Shown: one piece after another, positions 51,274 to 59,826 of the stretch
Layout: each line of letters opens with the position of its first letter
Numbering within the stretch: position 1 is the first letter of the stretch
DNA from: an uncultured Paracoccaceae bacterium
GTDB taxonomy: Bacteria > Pseudomonadota > Alphaproteobacteria > Rhodobacterales > Rhodobacteraceae
NCBI GenBank assembly: GCA_947503775.1
Contig: CANNFE010000007.1
Coordinates: 181,080-245,079 of the forward strand
Direction of reading: 5' to 3'
DNA length: 64,000 nucleotides
Notes under the pieces: generated by a model
Database searches by the model: none
Told to the model about the DNA's origin: nothing
The model's input: the letters and a program-made list of their open reading frames with translations, nothing else
Program-made: the position numbers and the translations under genes

Positions 51274-52236
51274 TCATCCCCATAGCCCCGGCTCGGGTGG
51301 ATGAACGAGGCTGCCGTCGTAGTGGAGCGGCGGGTCGCGGTCCTCGGCCAGCAGGAGCGGGCCGTCGAGGTCGGTGATCTCGGCGCCTTGGGCCAGCAGG
51401 ACGGCGGGGGCCATGGCGAGGGAGGAGCCGACCATGCAGCCGACCATCACGAGGTAGCCCTCGGCGCGGGCGGCCTCGCGCAGGGCGAGGGCTTCGGTCA
51501 GGCCGCCGGTCTTGTCGAGCTTGATGTTCACCATGTCGTACTTGCCCTTGAGCCTCGCCAGCGAGGCGCGGTCGTGGCAGCTTTCGTCGGCGCAGACCGG
51601 CAAGGGACGCTCGATCCCGGCGAGCGCCTCGTCGGCGCCGGACGGGAGTGGCTGCTCGACCATAGCGACGCCGAGACGAAGCAGATGGGGCGCCAGGTCG
51701 GCGTAGATGTCGGCGGTCCAGCCTTCATTGGCGTCCACAATGATCGTCGTGTCGGGCGCGCCGCGGCGGATCGCCTCGAGCCGGGCCATATCGCCCTCGC
51801 CACCAAGCTTGATCTTCAGAAGCGGGCGATGGGCGTGGGCGCGGGCCTTGCGCTCCATCTCCTCCGGTGTCTCGAGCGACAACGTGTAAGCCGTTGTCAC
51901 CGGGGCGGGATCAGGCAGGCCCGCCATCTCCCATGCGCGTTGGCCGGTCTGTTTGGCCTCCAGATCCCAGAGCGCGCAATCGACGGCATTGCGGGCCGAT
52001 CCCGGCGGCAGGGCCTCTTGCAGCGCCGCGCGGGAGATATCGCCAGGCAGGCTCTCGATCTGGGCGGCGACGCTATCGACCGTCTCGTCATAGCGCACGT
52101 AGGGCACGCTTTCGGCGCGGCCGGTCGCGCCGTCCCGGGTGATCTGAACCGTGATCACCTTGGCTTCGGTGCGGCTGCCGCGCGCGATGGTAAAGGTCTC
52201 GGCCAGCCGGAATGTGTCTTTCGAGACGGTGATCAT
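51274..52236 (-). CDS. dgcA: N-acetyl-D-glutamate racemase DgcA / dipeptide-epimerase-type enolase superfamily enzyme
   Basis: A 320-residue member of the dipeptide epimerase branch of the enolase superfamily. Catalytic 'LLKIKLGG' (KxK) near 147, metal ligands in 'IVDANEGW' near 173, 'VEQP' near 199 and 'CADES' near 220, and the second base in 'NIKLDKTGG' near 243. Next to a DUF1611 gene this corresponds to DgcA, described as an N-acetyl-D-glutamate racemase in marine bacteria; the older annotation L-Ala-D/L-Glu epimerase is the alternative. Co-directional with dgcN, 52 bp apart. Confidence 0.87.
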   Translation of the reverse strand: MITVSKDTFRLAETFTIARGSRTEAKVITVQITRDGATGRAESVPYVRYDETVDSVAAQIESLPGDISRAALQEALPPGSARNAVDCALWDLEAKQTGQRAWEMAGLPDPAPVTTAYTLSLETPEEMERKARAHAHRPLLKIKLGGEGDMARLEAIRRGAPDTTIIVDANEGWTADIYADLAPHLLRLGVAMVEQPLPSGADEALAGIERPLPVCADESCHDRASLARLKGKYDMVNIKLDKTGGLTEALALREAARAEGYLVMVGCMVGSSLAMAPAVLLAQGAEITDLDGPLLLAEDRDPPLHYDGSLVHPPEPGLWG

Positions 52237-52245
52237 CGGGCGGCT

Positions 52246-52270
52246 CTCTTCATCTTGTCATAAATATGCA
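52246..52270 (+). repeat. 25-nt dispersed intergenic element, copy 2
   Basis: Identical over 25 nt to 7658-7682, here in the 52-bp gap between the dgcN stop and the dgcA start, on the plus strand (antisense to the genes). Confidence 0.75.
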
Positions 52271-52288
52271 CTGGCGCTCCACTCGCCG

Positions 52289-53290
52289 TCAGAGCGACAG
52301 CAACGCATCGACAAGCCGGCCCGCCCCGTGCCGGACCGGGTCGGCGGTGGGAAGGCCCATCCGTGCCTCGATCTTCTCGACGCAGGTCTGCGCGGCCTCG
52401 GGCGTCAGGGCCCGGGTGTTGACCGAGATGCCCGCCACTTGGCAGTCCGGATTGGCCACGCGCGCAAGTGGCAGGGCCGTATCGCGCAGCGTCTCGAGGC
52501 TTGGCAGGCCGTAATCGGGCAGACCGCGCATATGAGTGCGCGTCGGCTCGTGGCAGAGGATCAGGGCGTCGGGCTGGCCGCCATGGATCAGGGCCATCGT
52601 CACGCCCGAATAGGAGATGTGAAAAATGCTCCCCTGCCCTTCGATATGGTCCCAGTGATCGGGATCGTTGTCGGGGGTCAGCCATTCCACCGCTCCGGCC
52701 ATAAAATCGGCGATCACCGCATCCAGCGGGATGCCTGCGCCGGTCACCAAAATGCCGGTCTGGCCCGTCGCGCGCATCGTGGATTTGAGGCCCCGGCTTT
52801 GCATCTCGCGGTCCATCGCCATGGCCGTGTACATCTTCCCGATGGAGCAATCGGTGCCGACGGCCAGACAGCGTTTGCCCGTGCGCTTGCGCCCGTCGGC
52901 GATGGGGAATGCGGTCGAAGGGATCCGCACGTCGTAAAGCTGGCGGCCTGTCCGGGCGGCGGTATTGGCCAGAAGCGGCTGGTCGCGCAGCAGCGTGTGC
53001 AGGCCGCTGGCAAGATCGTAGCCCTGCTCGAGCGCATCGGCGAGGACATCCAGCCATAGATCCGAGATGACGCCGCCGCGATTGGCGACCCCGACGACGA
53101 GGGTCTTGGCACCTGCGGCGAGGCCCTCCTCGAGGCTCATGTCGGGCAGGCCCATATCGGCCTGGCAGCCGGGAAGGCGCAGCTGACCGACGGCGACATC
53201 GGGGCTCCAGTCGCGGATGCCTTGGGCGACCTTTGCCGCGAGCGGATCGGGCGCATCCCCGAGAAAGAGGAGATAGGGCGTTGGAATCAT
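52289..53290 (-). CDS. dgcN: DUF1611 family protein DgcN (D-glutamate N-acetyltransferase type)
   Basis: A 333-residue DUF1611 protein. It contains a P-loop-like 'AVGTDCSIGKMYTAMAMDRE' near 150-170, a Rossmann-like N-terminal domain ('YLLFLGDAPDPLAAKVAQGI') and 'LCHEPTRTHMRGLPDYGLPS' near 250. The dgcN-dgcA pair has been described as a route for D-glutamate use through N-acetylation and racemisation. ATG 53290 is 7 nt after AGGAG. Family certain; the reaction rests on literature memory of the DgcN group. Confidence 0.87.
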   Translation of the reverse strand: MIPTPYLLFLGDAPDPLAAKVAQGIRDWSPDVAVGQLRLPGCQADMGLPDMSLEEGLAAGAKTLVVGVANRGGVISDLWLDVLADALEQGYDLASGLHTLLRDQPLLANTAARTGRQLYDVRIPSTAFPIADGRKRTGKRCLAVGTDCSIGKMYTAMAMDREMQSRGLKSTMRATGQTGILVTGAGIPLDAVIADFMAGAVEWLTPDNDPDHWDHIEGQGSIFHISYSGVTMALIHGGQPDALILCHEPTRTHMRGLPDYGLPSLETLRDTALPLARVANPDCQVAGISVNTRALTPEAAQTCVEKIEARMGLPTADPVRHGAGRLVDALLSL

Positions 53291-53467
53291 TGGACGCTCC
53301 TGGGCTGACTTTGAGGGGGAGGATGGCCAGATTTTTCGCGCGGGGCTAGGTGGATTCTGCGCCGGGAGAAATGCTGCACATGCGAAAAGGTGCTTGCCGG
53401 GGTCCGCGCAATAATCTACCCGTTGGCGCGACCCTCGCGACAGATCCTTACCCGGAGACCCTGCCTC

Positions 53468-54427
53468 ATGTCCTTCCGCATCCAGCCTGCGCCGGTGGCG
53501 CGTCCGAACCGGTGCCAGCTTTTCGGACCGGGCTCGCGGCCTGCCATCTTTGAAAAGATGGCGACGAGCGCGGCGGATGTGATCAATCTGGATCTCGAGG
53601 ACAGCGTGGCACCTTCGGACAAGGACAGCGCGCGGGCCAATGTCATCGCGGCGGTGTCGGACGTCGATTGGGGCGACAAGACGCTGAGCGTGCGGATCAA
53701 CGGGCTGGATACGCCCTATTGGTATCGCGATGTCGTCGATCTGCTGGAGCAGGCGGGCGAGCGGATCGATCAGATCATGATCCCGAAGGTCGGTAATGCG
53801 GGTGATGTCTATGCGGTCGACGCGCTGGTCTCAGCCATCGAGGCGGCGAAGGGGCGGTCCAAGCGGATTACCTTCGAGGTGATTATCGAAAGCGCCGCCG
53901 GGATCGCGCATGTCGAGGAGATCGCGGCGGCCTCTCCGCGCATGGCGGCGATGAGCCTCGGGGCGGCGGATTTCGCGGCCTCGATGGGGATGGCGACGAC
54001 CGGGATCGGGGGCACGCAGGAAGACTATTACATGCTGCGCGGTGAGGACCGGCACTGGTCCGATCCCTGGCATTGGGCGCAGGCGGCGATCGTGGCGGCC
54101 TGCCGGACGCATGGGGTTCTGCCGGTCGACGGGCCGTTTGGGGATTTCTCGGACGATGAGGGCTATCGGGCGCAGGCGCGGCGCTCGGCGGTGCTGGGCA
54201 TGGTCGGTAAATGGGCGATCCATCCCAAGCAGGTGGCGCTGGCCAACGAGGTTTTCACTCCCTCCAAAGAGGCCGTGACCGAGGCGCGCGAAATCCTCGC
54301 CGCTATGGAGGAGGCCAAGGCCAAGGGAGAGGGCGCGACCGTCTATAAGGGGCGGCTGGTCGATATCGCCTCGATCAAGCAGGCCGAGGTCATCGTGCGG
54401 CAGTCCGAGATGATCGGCGGCGCCTGA
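53468..54427 (+). CDS. mcl1: L-malyl-CoA/beta-methylmalyl-CoA lyase
   Basis: A 319-residue HpcH/HpaI-type CoA lyase. Family motifs: 'CQLFGPGSRPAIFEKMA' near 16, 'VINLDLEDSVAP' near 38 and 'GMVGKWAIHPKQVALANEVF' near 244; length and sequence match Mcl1 of Rhodobacter relatives. It cleaves beta-methylmalyl-CoA to glyoxylate and propionyl-CoA in the ethylmalonyl-CoA pathway and makes or splits malyl-CoA. It could also use glyoxylate released by the ureide pathway in this window. Start at 53468 by homology. Confidence 0.92.
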   Translation: MSFRIQPAPVARPNRCQLFGPGSRPAIFEKMATSAADVINLDLEDSVAPSDKDSARANVIAAVSDVDWGDKTLSVRINGLDTPYWYRDVVDLLEQAGERIDQIMIPKVGNAGDVYAVDALVSAIEAAKGRSKRITFEVIIESAAGIAHVEEIAAASPRMAAMSLGAADFAASMGMATTGIGGTQEDYYMLRGEDRHWSDPWHWAQAAIVAACRTHGVLPVDGPFGDFSDDEGYRAQARRSAVLGMVGKWAIHPKQVALANEVFTPSKEAVTEAREILAAMEEAKAKGEGATVYKGRLVDIASIKQAEVIVRQSEMIGGA

Positions 54428-54479
54428 TGCTGTTCGGGCGGCCTCCTTCGGGGAGGAGGGAGGCCGCCGGGGAGGCGCG

Positions 54480-55316
54480 TTACTTGAGCGGCAGGCAGAT
54501 CTCGGTCTTGAGATCCTCTGGCCGGGTGTCGAGCGGGGAGTTCAGGTAAAGCTCGAAGGACGGCGTGTCGGACGGCTCCTTGCCCGACCCCTCGAGCCAG
54601 TCGCCATAGAGATGGTGGTAGGCCTGCGGCAGGCCGGAATAGGGGCCGGTGAAGTCGAGGACGGCGTGGGATCCGCCCGGCAGCGTCACCTCTTCGAACC
54701 CGTCCGGAAGCGGCGCATCCTCGGCCAGCACCACACCGGCGTGGCTTCTTAGGTCTTCGGGCGCCACGCTCATCGGGTCGTCGTAATAGACGCCGACCAT
54801 GCCCCGGGTCTGCGGCCAAAGATTACGGCCCGAAATGATGGCGCTGGCCTTTTCGAAGGCGCGTCCGATCTCGTCATAGGCCCCTCGATGCGGGATGGCG
54901 GCGAGGCGGTGGGCCGGCAGGGTGCGGATCTCAATTGGATACACGGGATAGTCTCCTTGTGGGTCTGGAGGGTCGGGATGTCTAAGCTGGCCGCGACGGC
55001 GATAGGCGCCGGGCGGCAGGCCGTGGTGGTCGCTGAAGGTCCGGGTGAAACTGGCGATGTTCTGGTAGCCCGCATCGGCGGCGATCCCGGCCAGAGGCCG
55101 GTCGGTCGTCACCAGCCAGACGGCGGCGCGGGTCATCCGGACGCGCCGAACCGCTTCGGCCACCGTCTCTCCGGTCAGCGCACGAAAGACGCGGTGCCAG
55201 TGAAACCGCGACATGGCGGCGACATCGGCGAGCCGGTCGAGCGACAGGTCCTCGGCCGGGTGATCGTGGATATAGTCCAGAACGCGGCAGATCCGGTTCT
55301 CGTAAGCGCCTTGCAT
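54480..55316 (-). CDS. AraC family regulator with GyrI-like effector domain
   Basis: A 278-residue protein: two AraC helix-turn-helix motifs in residues 8-105 ('LSLDRLADVAAMSRFHWHRVFRALTGE', 'IAADAGYQNIASFTRTFSDHHGLPPGAYRR'), then a GyrI/SbmC-like effector-binding domain at about 128-278. Rob/SoxS-like architecture reversed relative to MarA-only proteins; the GyrI domain usually binds cationic drugs or small aromatics. ATG 55316 chosen for GAAGGGTG just upstream. Divergent from accA; targets unknown. Confidence 0.9.
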   Translation of the reverse strand: MQGAYENRICRVLDYIHDHPAEDLSLDRLADVAAMSRFHWHRVFRALTGETVAEAVRRVRMTRAAVWLVTTDRPLAGIAADAGYQNIASFTRTFSDHHGLPPGAYRRRGQLRHPDPPDPQGDYPVYPIEIRTLPAHRLAAIPHRGAYDEIGRAFEKASAIISGRNLWPQTRGMVGVYYDDPMSVAPEDLRSHAGVVLAEDAPLPDGFEEVTLPGGSHAVLDFTGPYSGLPQAYHHLYGDWLEGSGKEPSDTPSFELYLNSPLDTRPEDLKTEICLPLK

Positions 55317-55436
55317 GTCACCCTTCCCTTCGGTCGTGATCCGGCTATCGCATGGAAGGACATTGCAGATCTTGCCGAGTTGCAAATTTCGAGGCGCGCC
55401 GCGATATAGAAGGCCACCCGAGACGAAAGAGCGCTG

Positions 55437-56399
55437 ATGACCCACTATCTCGACTTCGAAAAATCCCTGGCCGAGATCGAGGGCAAGGCCGAGGAGCTGC
55501 GCGCTCTGGCGGCGGGCGATCCGGAGATGGATATCGAAAAGGAAGCCGTCGCTCTGGACGAGAAGGCGGGCAAGCTTCTGAAGGATCTCTATGGCAGCCT
55601 GACGCCCTGGCGCAAATGCCAGGTCGCGCGCCATCCTGACCGGCCCCATTGCAAGGACTATATCGGCCAGCTGTTCACCGATTATACGCCGTTGGCCGGG
55701 GACAGGAACTTTGCCGACGATCATGCGGTGATGGGCGGTCTGGGGCGGCTGAACGGCTTGCCTGTCGTGGTGATCGGGCATGAAAAGGGGCATGACACGC
55801 GCACGCGGATCGAACGGAATTTCGGCATGGCGCGGCCCGAGGGCTACCGCAAGGCGATCCGGCTGATGGATCTGGCGGACCGGTTCCGCCTACCTGTCGT
55901 GACGCTGATCGACACGCCGGGCGCCTATCCCGGCAAAGGCGCCGAAGAGCGCGGCCAGTCCGAGGCGATTGCCCGCTCGACCGAGCGGTGTCTGGCGCTG
56001 GGCGTCCCGCTGGTGTCGGTCATCATCGGCGAAGGCGGATCGGGCGGCGCGGTGGCCTTCGCGACCGCCGATCGCGTGGTGATGCTGGAGCATTCGATCT
56101 ATTCGGTGATCTCGCCCGAAGGCTGCGCCTCGATCCTGTGGAAGGACGCCGAAAAGATGCGCGAGGCTGCCGAAGCGCTGCGGTTGACGGCGCAGGAGCT
56201 GCATGAGCTGGGCGTCTGCGACCGGATCGTGACCGAACCGCTGGGCGGGGCGCACCGGGACGCGCCTGCGACGATCGCGGCGGTCGGACGCGCCATCGAG
56301 GATCTGCTGGCGCAGCTTGGATCCGGCTCCCGCAAGGAGCGGCGGGCGGCGCGGCGGCAGAAATATCTCGATCTCGGCTCGAAGGGGCTTGCGGCCTAG
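55437..56399 (+). CDS. accA: Acetyl-CoA carboxylase carboxyltransferase subunit alpha
   Basis: A 320-residue AccA: '[18 protein letters not shown]' at the start, the '[13 protein letters not shown]' block near 63, '[23 protein letters not shown]' near 158 and '[17 protein letters not shown]' near 198 (oxyanion glycine loop). It transfers the carboxyl group from biotin to acetyl-CoA with AccD, the first committed step of fatty-acid synthesis. Standard length. Confidence 0.97.
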   Translation: MTHYLDFEKSLAEIEGKAEELRALAAGDPEMDIEKEAVALDEKAGKLLKDLYGSLTPWRKCQVARHPDRPHCKDYIGQLFTDYTPLAGDRNFADDHAVMGGLGRLNGLPVVVIGHEKGHDTRTRIERNFGMARPEGYRKAIRLMDLADRFRLPVVTLIDTPGAYPGKGAEERGQSEAIARSTERCLALGVPLVSVIIGEGGSGGAVAFATADRVVMLEHSIYSVISPEGCASILWKDAEKMREAAEALRLTAQELHELGVCDRIVTEPLGGAHRDAPATIAAVGRAIEDLLAQLGSGSRKERRAARRQKYLDLGSKGLAA

Positions 56400-56481
56400 G
56401 CCCCCTCGCCTCCCTCCGTTTCTACTCAAATCGGAATGGCCGGGCGCCAAACGAAAAATGTCGTGCGGCGCAGCCGCTCCG

Positions 56482-57231
56482 TCAGGTTGCGTCCGGTTCG
56501 GGGAGGGCTGTGAAGCCTGCCTCGGCCAGAAGCAGGTCAGAGGCGGCCTCCACCTCCTGCTCGAGCCGGGCGGTGAAGTCGGCCACTTCAAGACCTGCCG
56601 GGATCGTCGGCAGGAATTCCACGACCGCCAGCCCCGGTTTGCGCATGATCCCGATGCGGGGCCAGAAGACGCCGACATTGGTAGCGACCGGCACGCAGTC
56701 CTGGCCCGTCTCCTTGTAAAGGATCCCGGCCCCGACCTTGTAGGGCTGCTTGACGCCCGGAGCCACGCGGGTTCCTTGGGGATAGATGATCAGTTGCCCC
56801 GGCTCGAGCCGCCCTTTGTCCACGTCCGCGACCATCTTACGGATCGCCTCGGACCGTTTGCCGCGATCGACGGGAATGCAGCCGATCCGGAGCCCGTATT
56901 GGCCGATCACTGGCATATACATGATCTGGCGTTTCATGATGAAGCGGCCCCGGGGGATCGCGCCGAAGATCAGGAGGATGTCGAGGAAGCTTTGATGCTT
57001 GGCGGCCACGATCACCTCTCCGGTGGGCGGGGTGCCCCGCACTTCGGTCTTCAGCCCGACCATCCAGCGGGCGGTCCAGCGCACCCAGCGGCAATAGGCG
57101 TGACAGCCCGCATAGGCCCCCTCCTTCGAGATCAGAACCCAGGGCAGATAGGCCAGTCCGATCACGACCATCATCAGGTACATCTGCCCGACAAAGACGA
57201 GCGACCGGAGATATTGCAGGGCGTCTTTCAT
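56482..57231 (-). CDS. plsC: 1-acyl-sn-glycerol-3-phosphate acyltransferase
   Basis: A 249-residue PlsC: an N-terminal membrane segment (about 11-33), the catalytic H-x4-D motif at His79-Asp84 ('KHQSFLD'), 'IPVDRGKRSEA' near 118 and 'IIYPQGTR' near 148. It makes phosphatidic acid in the inner membrane. Its ATG overlaps the ftsX stop by 4 nt, so phospholipid synthesis is coupled to the ftsEX operon here. Confidence 0.95.
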   Translation of the reverse strand: MKDALQYLRSLVFVGQMYLMMVVIGLAYLPWVLISKEGAYAGCHAYCRWVRWTARWMVGLKTEVRGTPPTGEVIVAAKHQSFLDILLIFGAIPRGRFIMKRQIMYMPVIGQYGLRIGCIPVDRGKRSEAIRKMVADVDKGRLEPGQLIIYPQGTRVAPGVKQPYKVGAGILYKETGQDCVPVATNVGVFWPRIGIMRKPGLAVVEFLPTIPAGLEVADFTARLEQEVEAASDLLLAEAGFTALPEPDAT

Positions 57232-58103
57232 GTCATTTCCTTCAGAACGGACAGGGCGGCGGCGCGGGTCGCGGCAAAGGCGGCGAGCGCGGCCAGGATC
57301 GGGATGAGAAGCGGCAGGAGCCAGCCGGCGCCGCGAAAGCCGAGGCCGGGTAGCACGGCATCGCCTGCCGGCAGCAGCAGGATCGCGGTGCAGCCCAAAA
57401 CGGTGCCCGACGCCGCGCCAAGAAGCGCGCGCAGGGTGAAGCGGCGCACGAAAGCACGGGCGATCGTCACGTCGCGCGCCCCGACAAGGCGCAGGACGCC
57501 GATGACCTGATTGTTGGCCGCCAGCGACGTGCGCACGGCCAGCGTGATGATCGCGACCGTGACCCCGGCGATGAGGGTCAGGCAGATCCAGCCCAGAAGT
57601 CGCAGCCGGTCCGCCGCCGCGACGAGCGGGCCGCGCCAGGCGTCGTGGGTATCGAGGATCGCCTCCGGAAGCTCTCCGGCAAGGCGCGCGCGCAGACCCG
57701 CCAGATCCGCGCCGTCCTCTGTGATCTCGATTAGTGTGGGCAAGGGCAGATCGTCCAGAGGCAGATCGGGGCCGAACCATGGGGCGAGCAGCGCCTGCTG
57801 TTCCTCGGGCGGGATGAGGCGCGCCTGCGCGATGCCGGGCGTCGCCTGCAGGAGAGCGAGCGCGGTTTCGGCGGCTTCCGCATCGGGAAGACGCAGGGTG
57901 GCAGTGCCTTCGAGCTCTCCGGCCCAGTCCGCGGCCAGCCGTCCCATCGACAGCGATAGGGCCAGCGCGAAGACGGCGAGAAAGGCCATCGCGGCGGCGG
58001 ATAGGATCGTGAGCCGCGCGGTGAAGCCGCTGGGCGGCACGATGCGGTCGGCTTGCGGATCGCCTTTAAGAAAGGCGGCGGCTTGGGCAAGGAGCGCTTT
58101 CAC
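57228..58103 (-). CDS. ftsX: Cell division protein FtsX
   Basis: A 291-residue FtsX-type ABC permease. First membrane helix at about 32-55, a periplasmic domain to about 165 and three further helices at about 170-285 ('AGVTVAIITLAVRTSLAANNQVIGVLRLVGA' is the FtsX/MacB coupling region). With FtsE it controls septal peptidoglycan hydrolases through the periplasmic loop. Overlaps ftsE and plsC by 4 nt each. Confidence 0.93.
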   Translation of the reverse strand: MKALLAQAAAFLKGDPQADRIVPPSGFTARLTILSAAAMAFLAVFALALSLSMGRLAADWAGELEGTATLRLPDAEAAETALALLQATPGIAQARLIPPEEQQALLAPWFGPDLPLDDLPLPTLIEITEDGADLAGLRARLAGELPEAILDTHDAWRGPLVAAADRLRLLGWICLTLIAGVTVAIITLAVRTSLAANNQVIGVLRLVGARDVTIARAFVRRFTLRALLGAASGTVLGCTAILLLPAGDAVLPGLGFRGAGWLLPLLIPILAALAAFAATRAAALSVLKEMT

Positions 58104-58777
58104 AAGGCGGCTCCGGCCATCTCGAGCTGTCCGTCTTTCAGCCGCAGGACGCGAGCATCGACGGCGCTTTTGGCCTGCCGGATCAGCGCCAGATCATGGG
58201 TCGCGATCAGGACCGCCTTGCCGCTGCGATTAAGCTCGATCAGAAGCTGGAGCAGGCGCTCGGACATCTCCCAGTCGATATTGCCGGTCGGCTCGTCTGC
58301 CAGCACGATTTCGGGCGACATGATGACGGCGCGTGCGAGCGCCGCGCGCTGGCGTTCGCCCCCCGACAGCTCGGGAGGGCGCTGGTCGATCTGACCGGTT
58401 AGGCCGACCCAGGCGAGCAGGTCGCCAAGCTGGGCCTCTTCCTCTCCGCCCAGCCGGTCCGCCATTGCAAGCGGAAGGGCGACGTTGTCGCGCAGCGGCA
58501 GGTGATCGAGAAACCGCGCCTCCTGATGGACGACGCCGATGCGGCGCCGCGAGAGAGCGAGGCGGTCCCGCTCCATCCCCGCCAGATCGCGGCCGAAGAG
58601 ACGCACCGTTCCGCCGGTTGGGGTCAGATCGCCGTAGCAGAGCCGCAGAAGCGTCGTCTTTCCCGTCCCGGAGGCGCCGGTGAGGATGTGGAACGAGCCG
58701 GGACCCAGCGTCAGAGACACGTCGTGAAAGAGCGCTCGCCCGCCATAGCTGTAGGCGATATTTTCGAGCTCTATCAC
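58100..58777 (-). CDS. ftsE: Cell division ATP-binding protein FtsE
   Basis: A 225-residue ABC ATPase: Walker A GASGTGKTT at 34-42, signature 'LSGGERQRAALARA' near 137, Walker B 'IVLADEPTGNIDWE' near 157. Partner of FtsX. First gene of ftsE-ftsX-plsC, divergent from the zinc-finger membrane protein at 58938. Confidence 0.95.
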   Translation of the reverse strand: MIELENIAYSYGGRALFHDVSLTLGPGSFHILTGASGTGKTTLLRLCYGDLTPTGGTVRLFGRDLAGMERDRLALSRRRIGVVHQEARFLDHLPLRDNVALPLAMADRLGGEEEAQLGDLLAWVGLTGQIDQRPPELSGGERQRAALARAVIMSPEIVLADEPTGNIDWEMSERLLQLLIELNRSGKAVLIATHDLALIRQAKSAVDARVLRLKDGQLEMAGAAL

Positions 58778-58937
58778 GGGGGCGGGGCCTTTCTTGCGCT
58801 GAAGGTGTTGTGCCCGAAGGCCTCATGGGTTTCAATCGGACGGTTGGTTTGCCTTTGCGCGGGTCCTTTAAGTTGTTAAGATTTGGTCGGAGTTGCTGGA
58901 GAGTGCGCGACGTTTCTCGCGTAACAAGTGGGGCACT

Positions 58938-59816
58938 ATGAGGCTGACCTGTCCGAATTGCGGGGCAAAATACGATATCGCCGATAGCGTGCTCGCGAAA
59001 CGGGGCAGAGACGTCCAGTGCTCGAATTGCGGCAAGACCTGGTATCAAAAAGCGATCAAGATCGAGCCTGAGGCCGCCAAGGCCGAGGATCCCAAGCCGA
59101 AAAAGAAAGAGATGTCCAAACCGGCGCCGGAGGCTTCGGAGCCCGCGGAGGATGTGATCAAGCGGGCCATGGCTGGCTCTGCCGAGGTCGATGCGCTTGA
59201 GGCGGAACGCCCGCCGACGGAGGCCGAGCTGCGCAAGAAGCGTGTGGCCGAAGCGATCACACGAATCGAAAAGCACGGCGAGGAAACGGACAACCAGCTG
59301 GCGCGCGATCTGGGCGAAGAGCCCGAGCCGCCGTCGATCGATCCGGCAGTCGCGGCGATCCTGCGGCAGGAGGCCGAATATGAGGCCGAGGCGCGGCGCC
59401 AGGAGGCGCTTGAGGCGGCGAACGGATCAGGCAAGGTCAAGCGCAACGGTGTCTTCGGCACCGCCAGTTCCAAGCTGCCCCGGATCGAGGATATCAATCC
59501 GACCCCTCGGATCGATGACGACGAGGATGATGACGACGAGATCGATATCGAGATGGGCGATCCCGAGGCGCTGCCGCGCAGTTCGGGGTTCCGGCTTGGA
59601 TTTGCCCTGACGGTCATCGTGTTCGGTCTGATGGTGGGGGTCTATGTCTTTCACGCGGATCTGACCGAGGTCTTTCCCGCCCTTAGCCCGGTTCTGTCCG
59701 ATTATGTCGGCACGGTGGATACGGCGCGGATGTGGATGACCGATAAGATGCAGGCCGTCGTCGACAATGCCGAGACCACGGGCGCGGCGCCGCGGCAGAG
59801 CAACATCACCGAATAG
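58938..59816 (+). CDS. Zinc-finger (MJ0042-type) single-pass membrane protein
   Basis: A 292-residue protein. Residues 1-38 are an MJ0042 zinc ribbon with two CxxC knuckles ('LTCPNCGAKYD' and 'VQCSNCGKTWY'). A long charged, Glu/Ala-rich region follows, with an acidic run near 200, then one membrane helix (about 222-242, 'LGFALTVIVFGLMVGVYVFHA') and a short periplasmic tail. This layout is common in alphaproteobacteria next to ftsE; the role is unknown, possibly in envelope or division control. ATG 58938 has only a weak ribosome-binding site. Confidence 0.85.
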   Translation: MRLTCPNCGAKYDIADSVLAKRGRDVQCSNCGKTWYQKAIKIEPEAAKAEDPKPKKKEMSKPAPEASEPAEDVIKRAMAGSAEVDALEAERPPTEAELRKKRVAEAITRIEKHGEETDNQLARDLGEEPEPPSIDPAVAAILRQEAEYEAEARRQEALEAANGSGKVKRNGVFGTASSKLPRIEDINPTPRIDDDEDDDDEIDIEMGDPEALPRSSGFRLGFALTVIVFGLMVGVYVFHADLTEVFPALSPVLSDYVGTVDTARMWMTDKMQAVVDNAETTGAAPRQSNITE

Positions 59817-59826
59817 AAGCGGAGAG

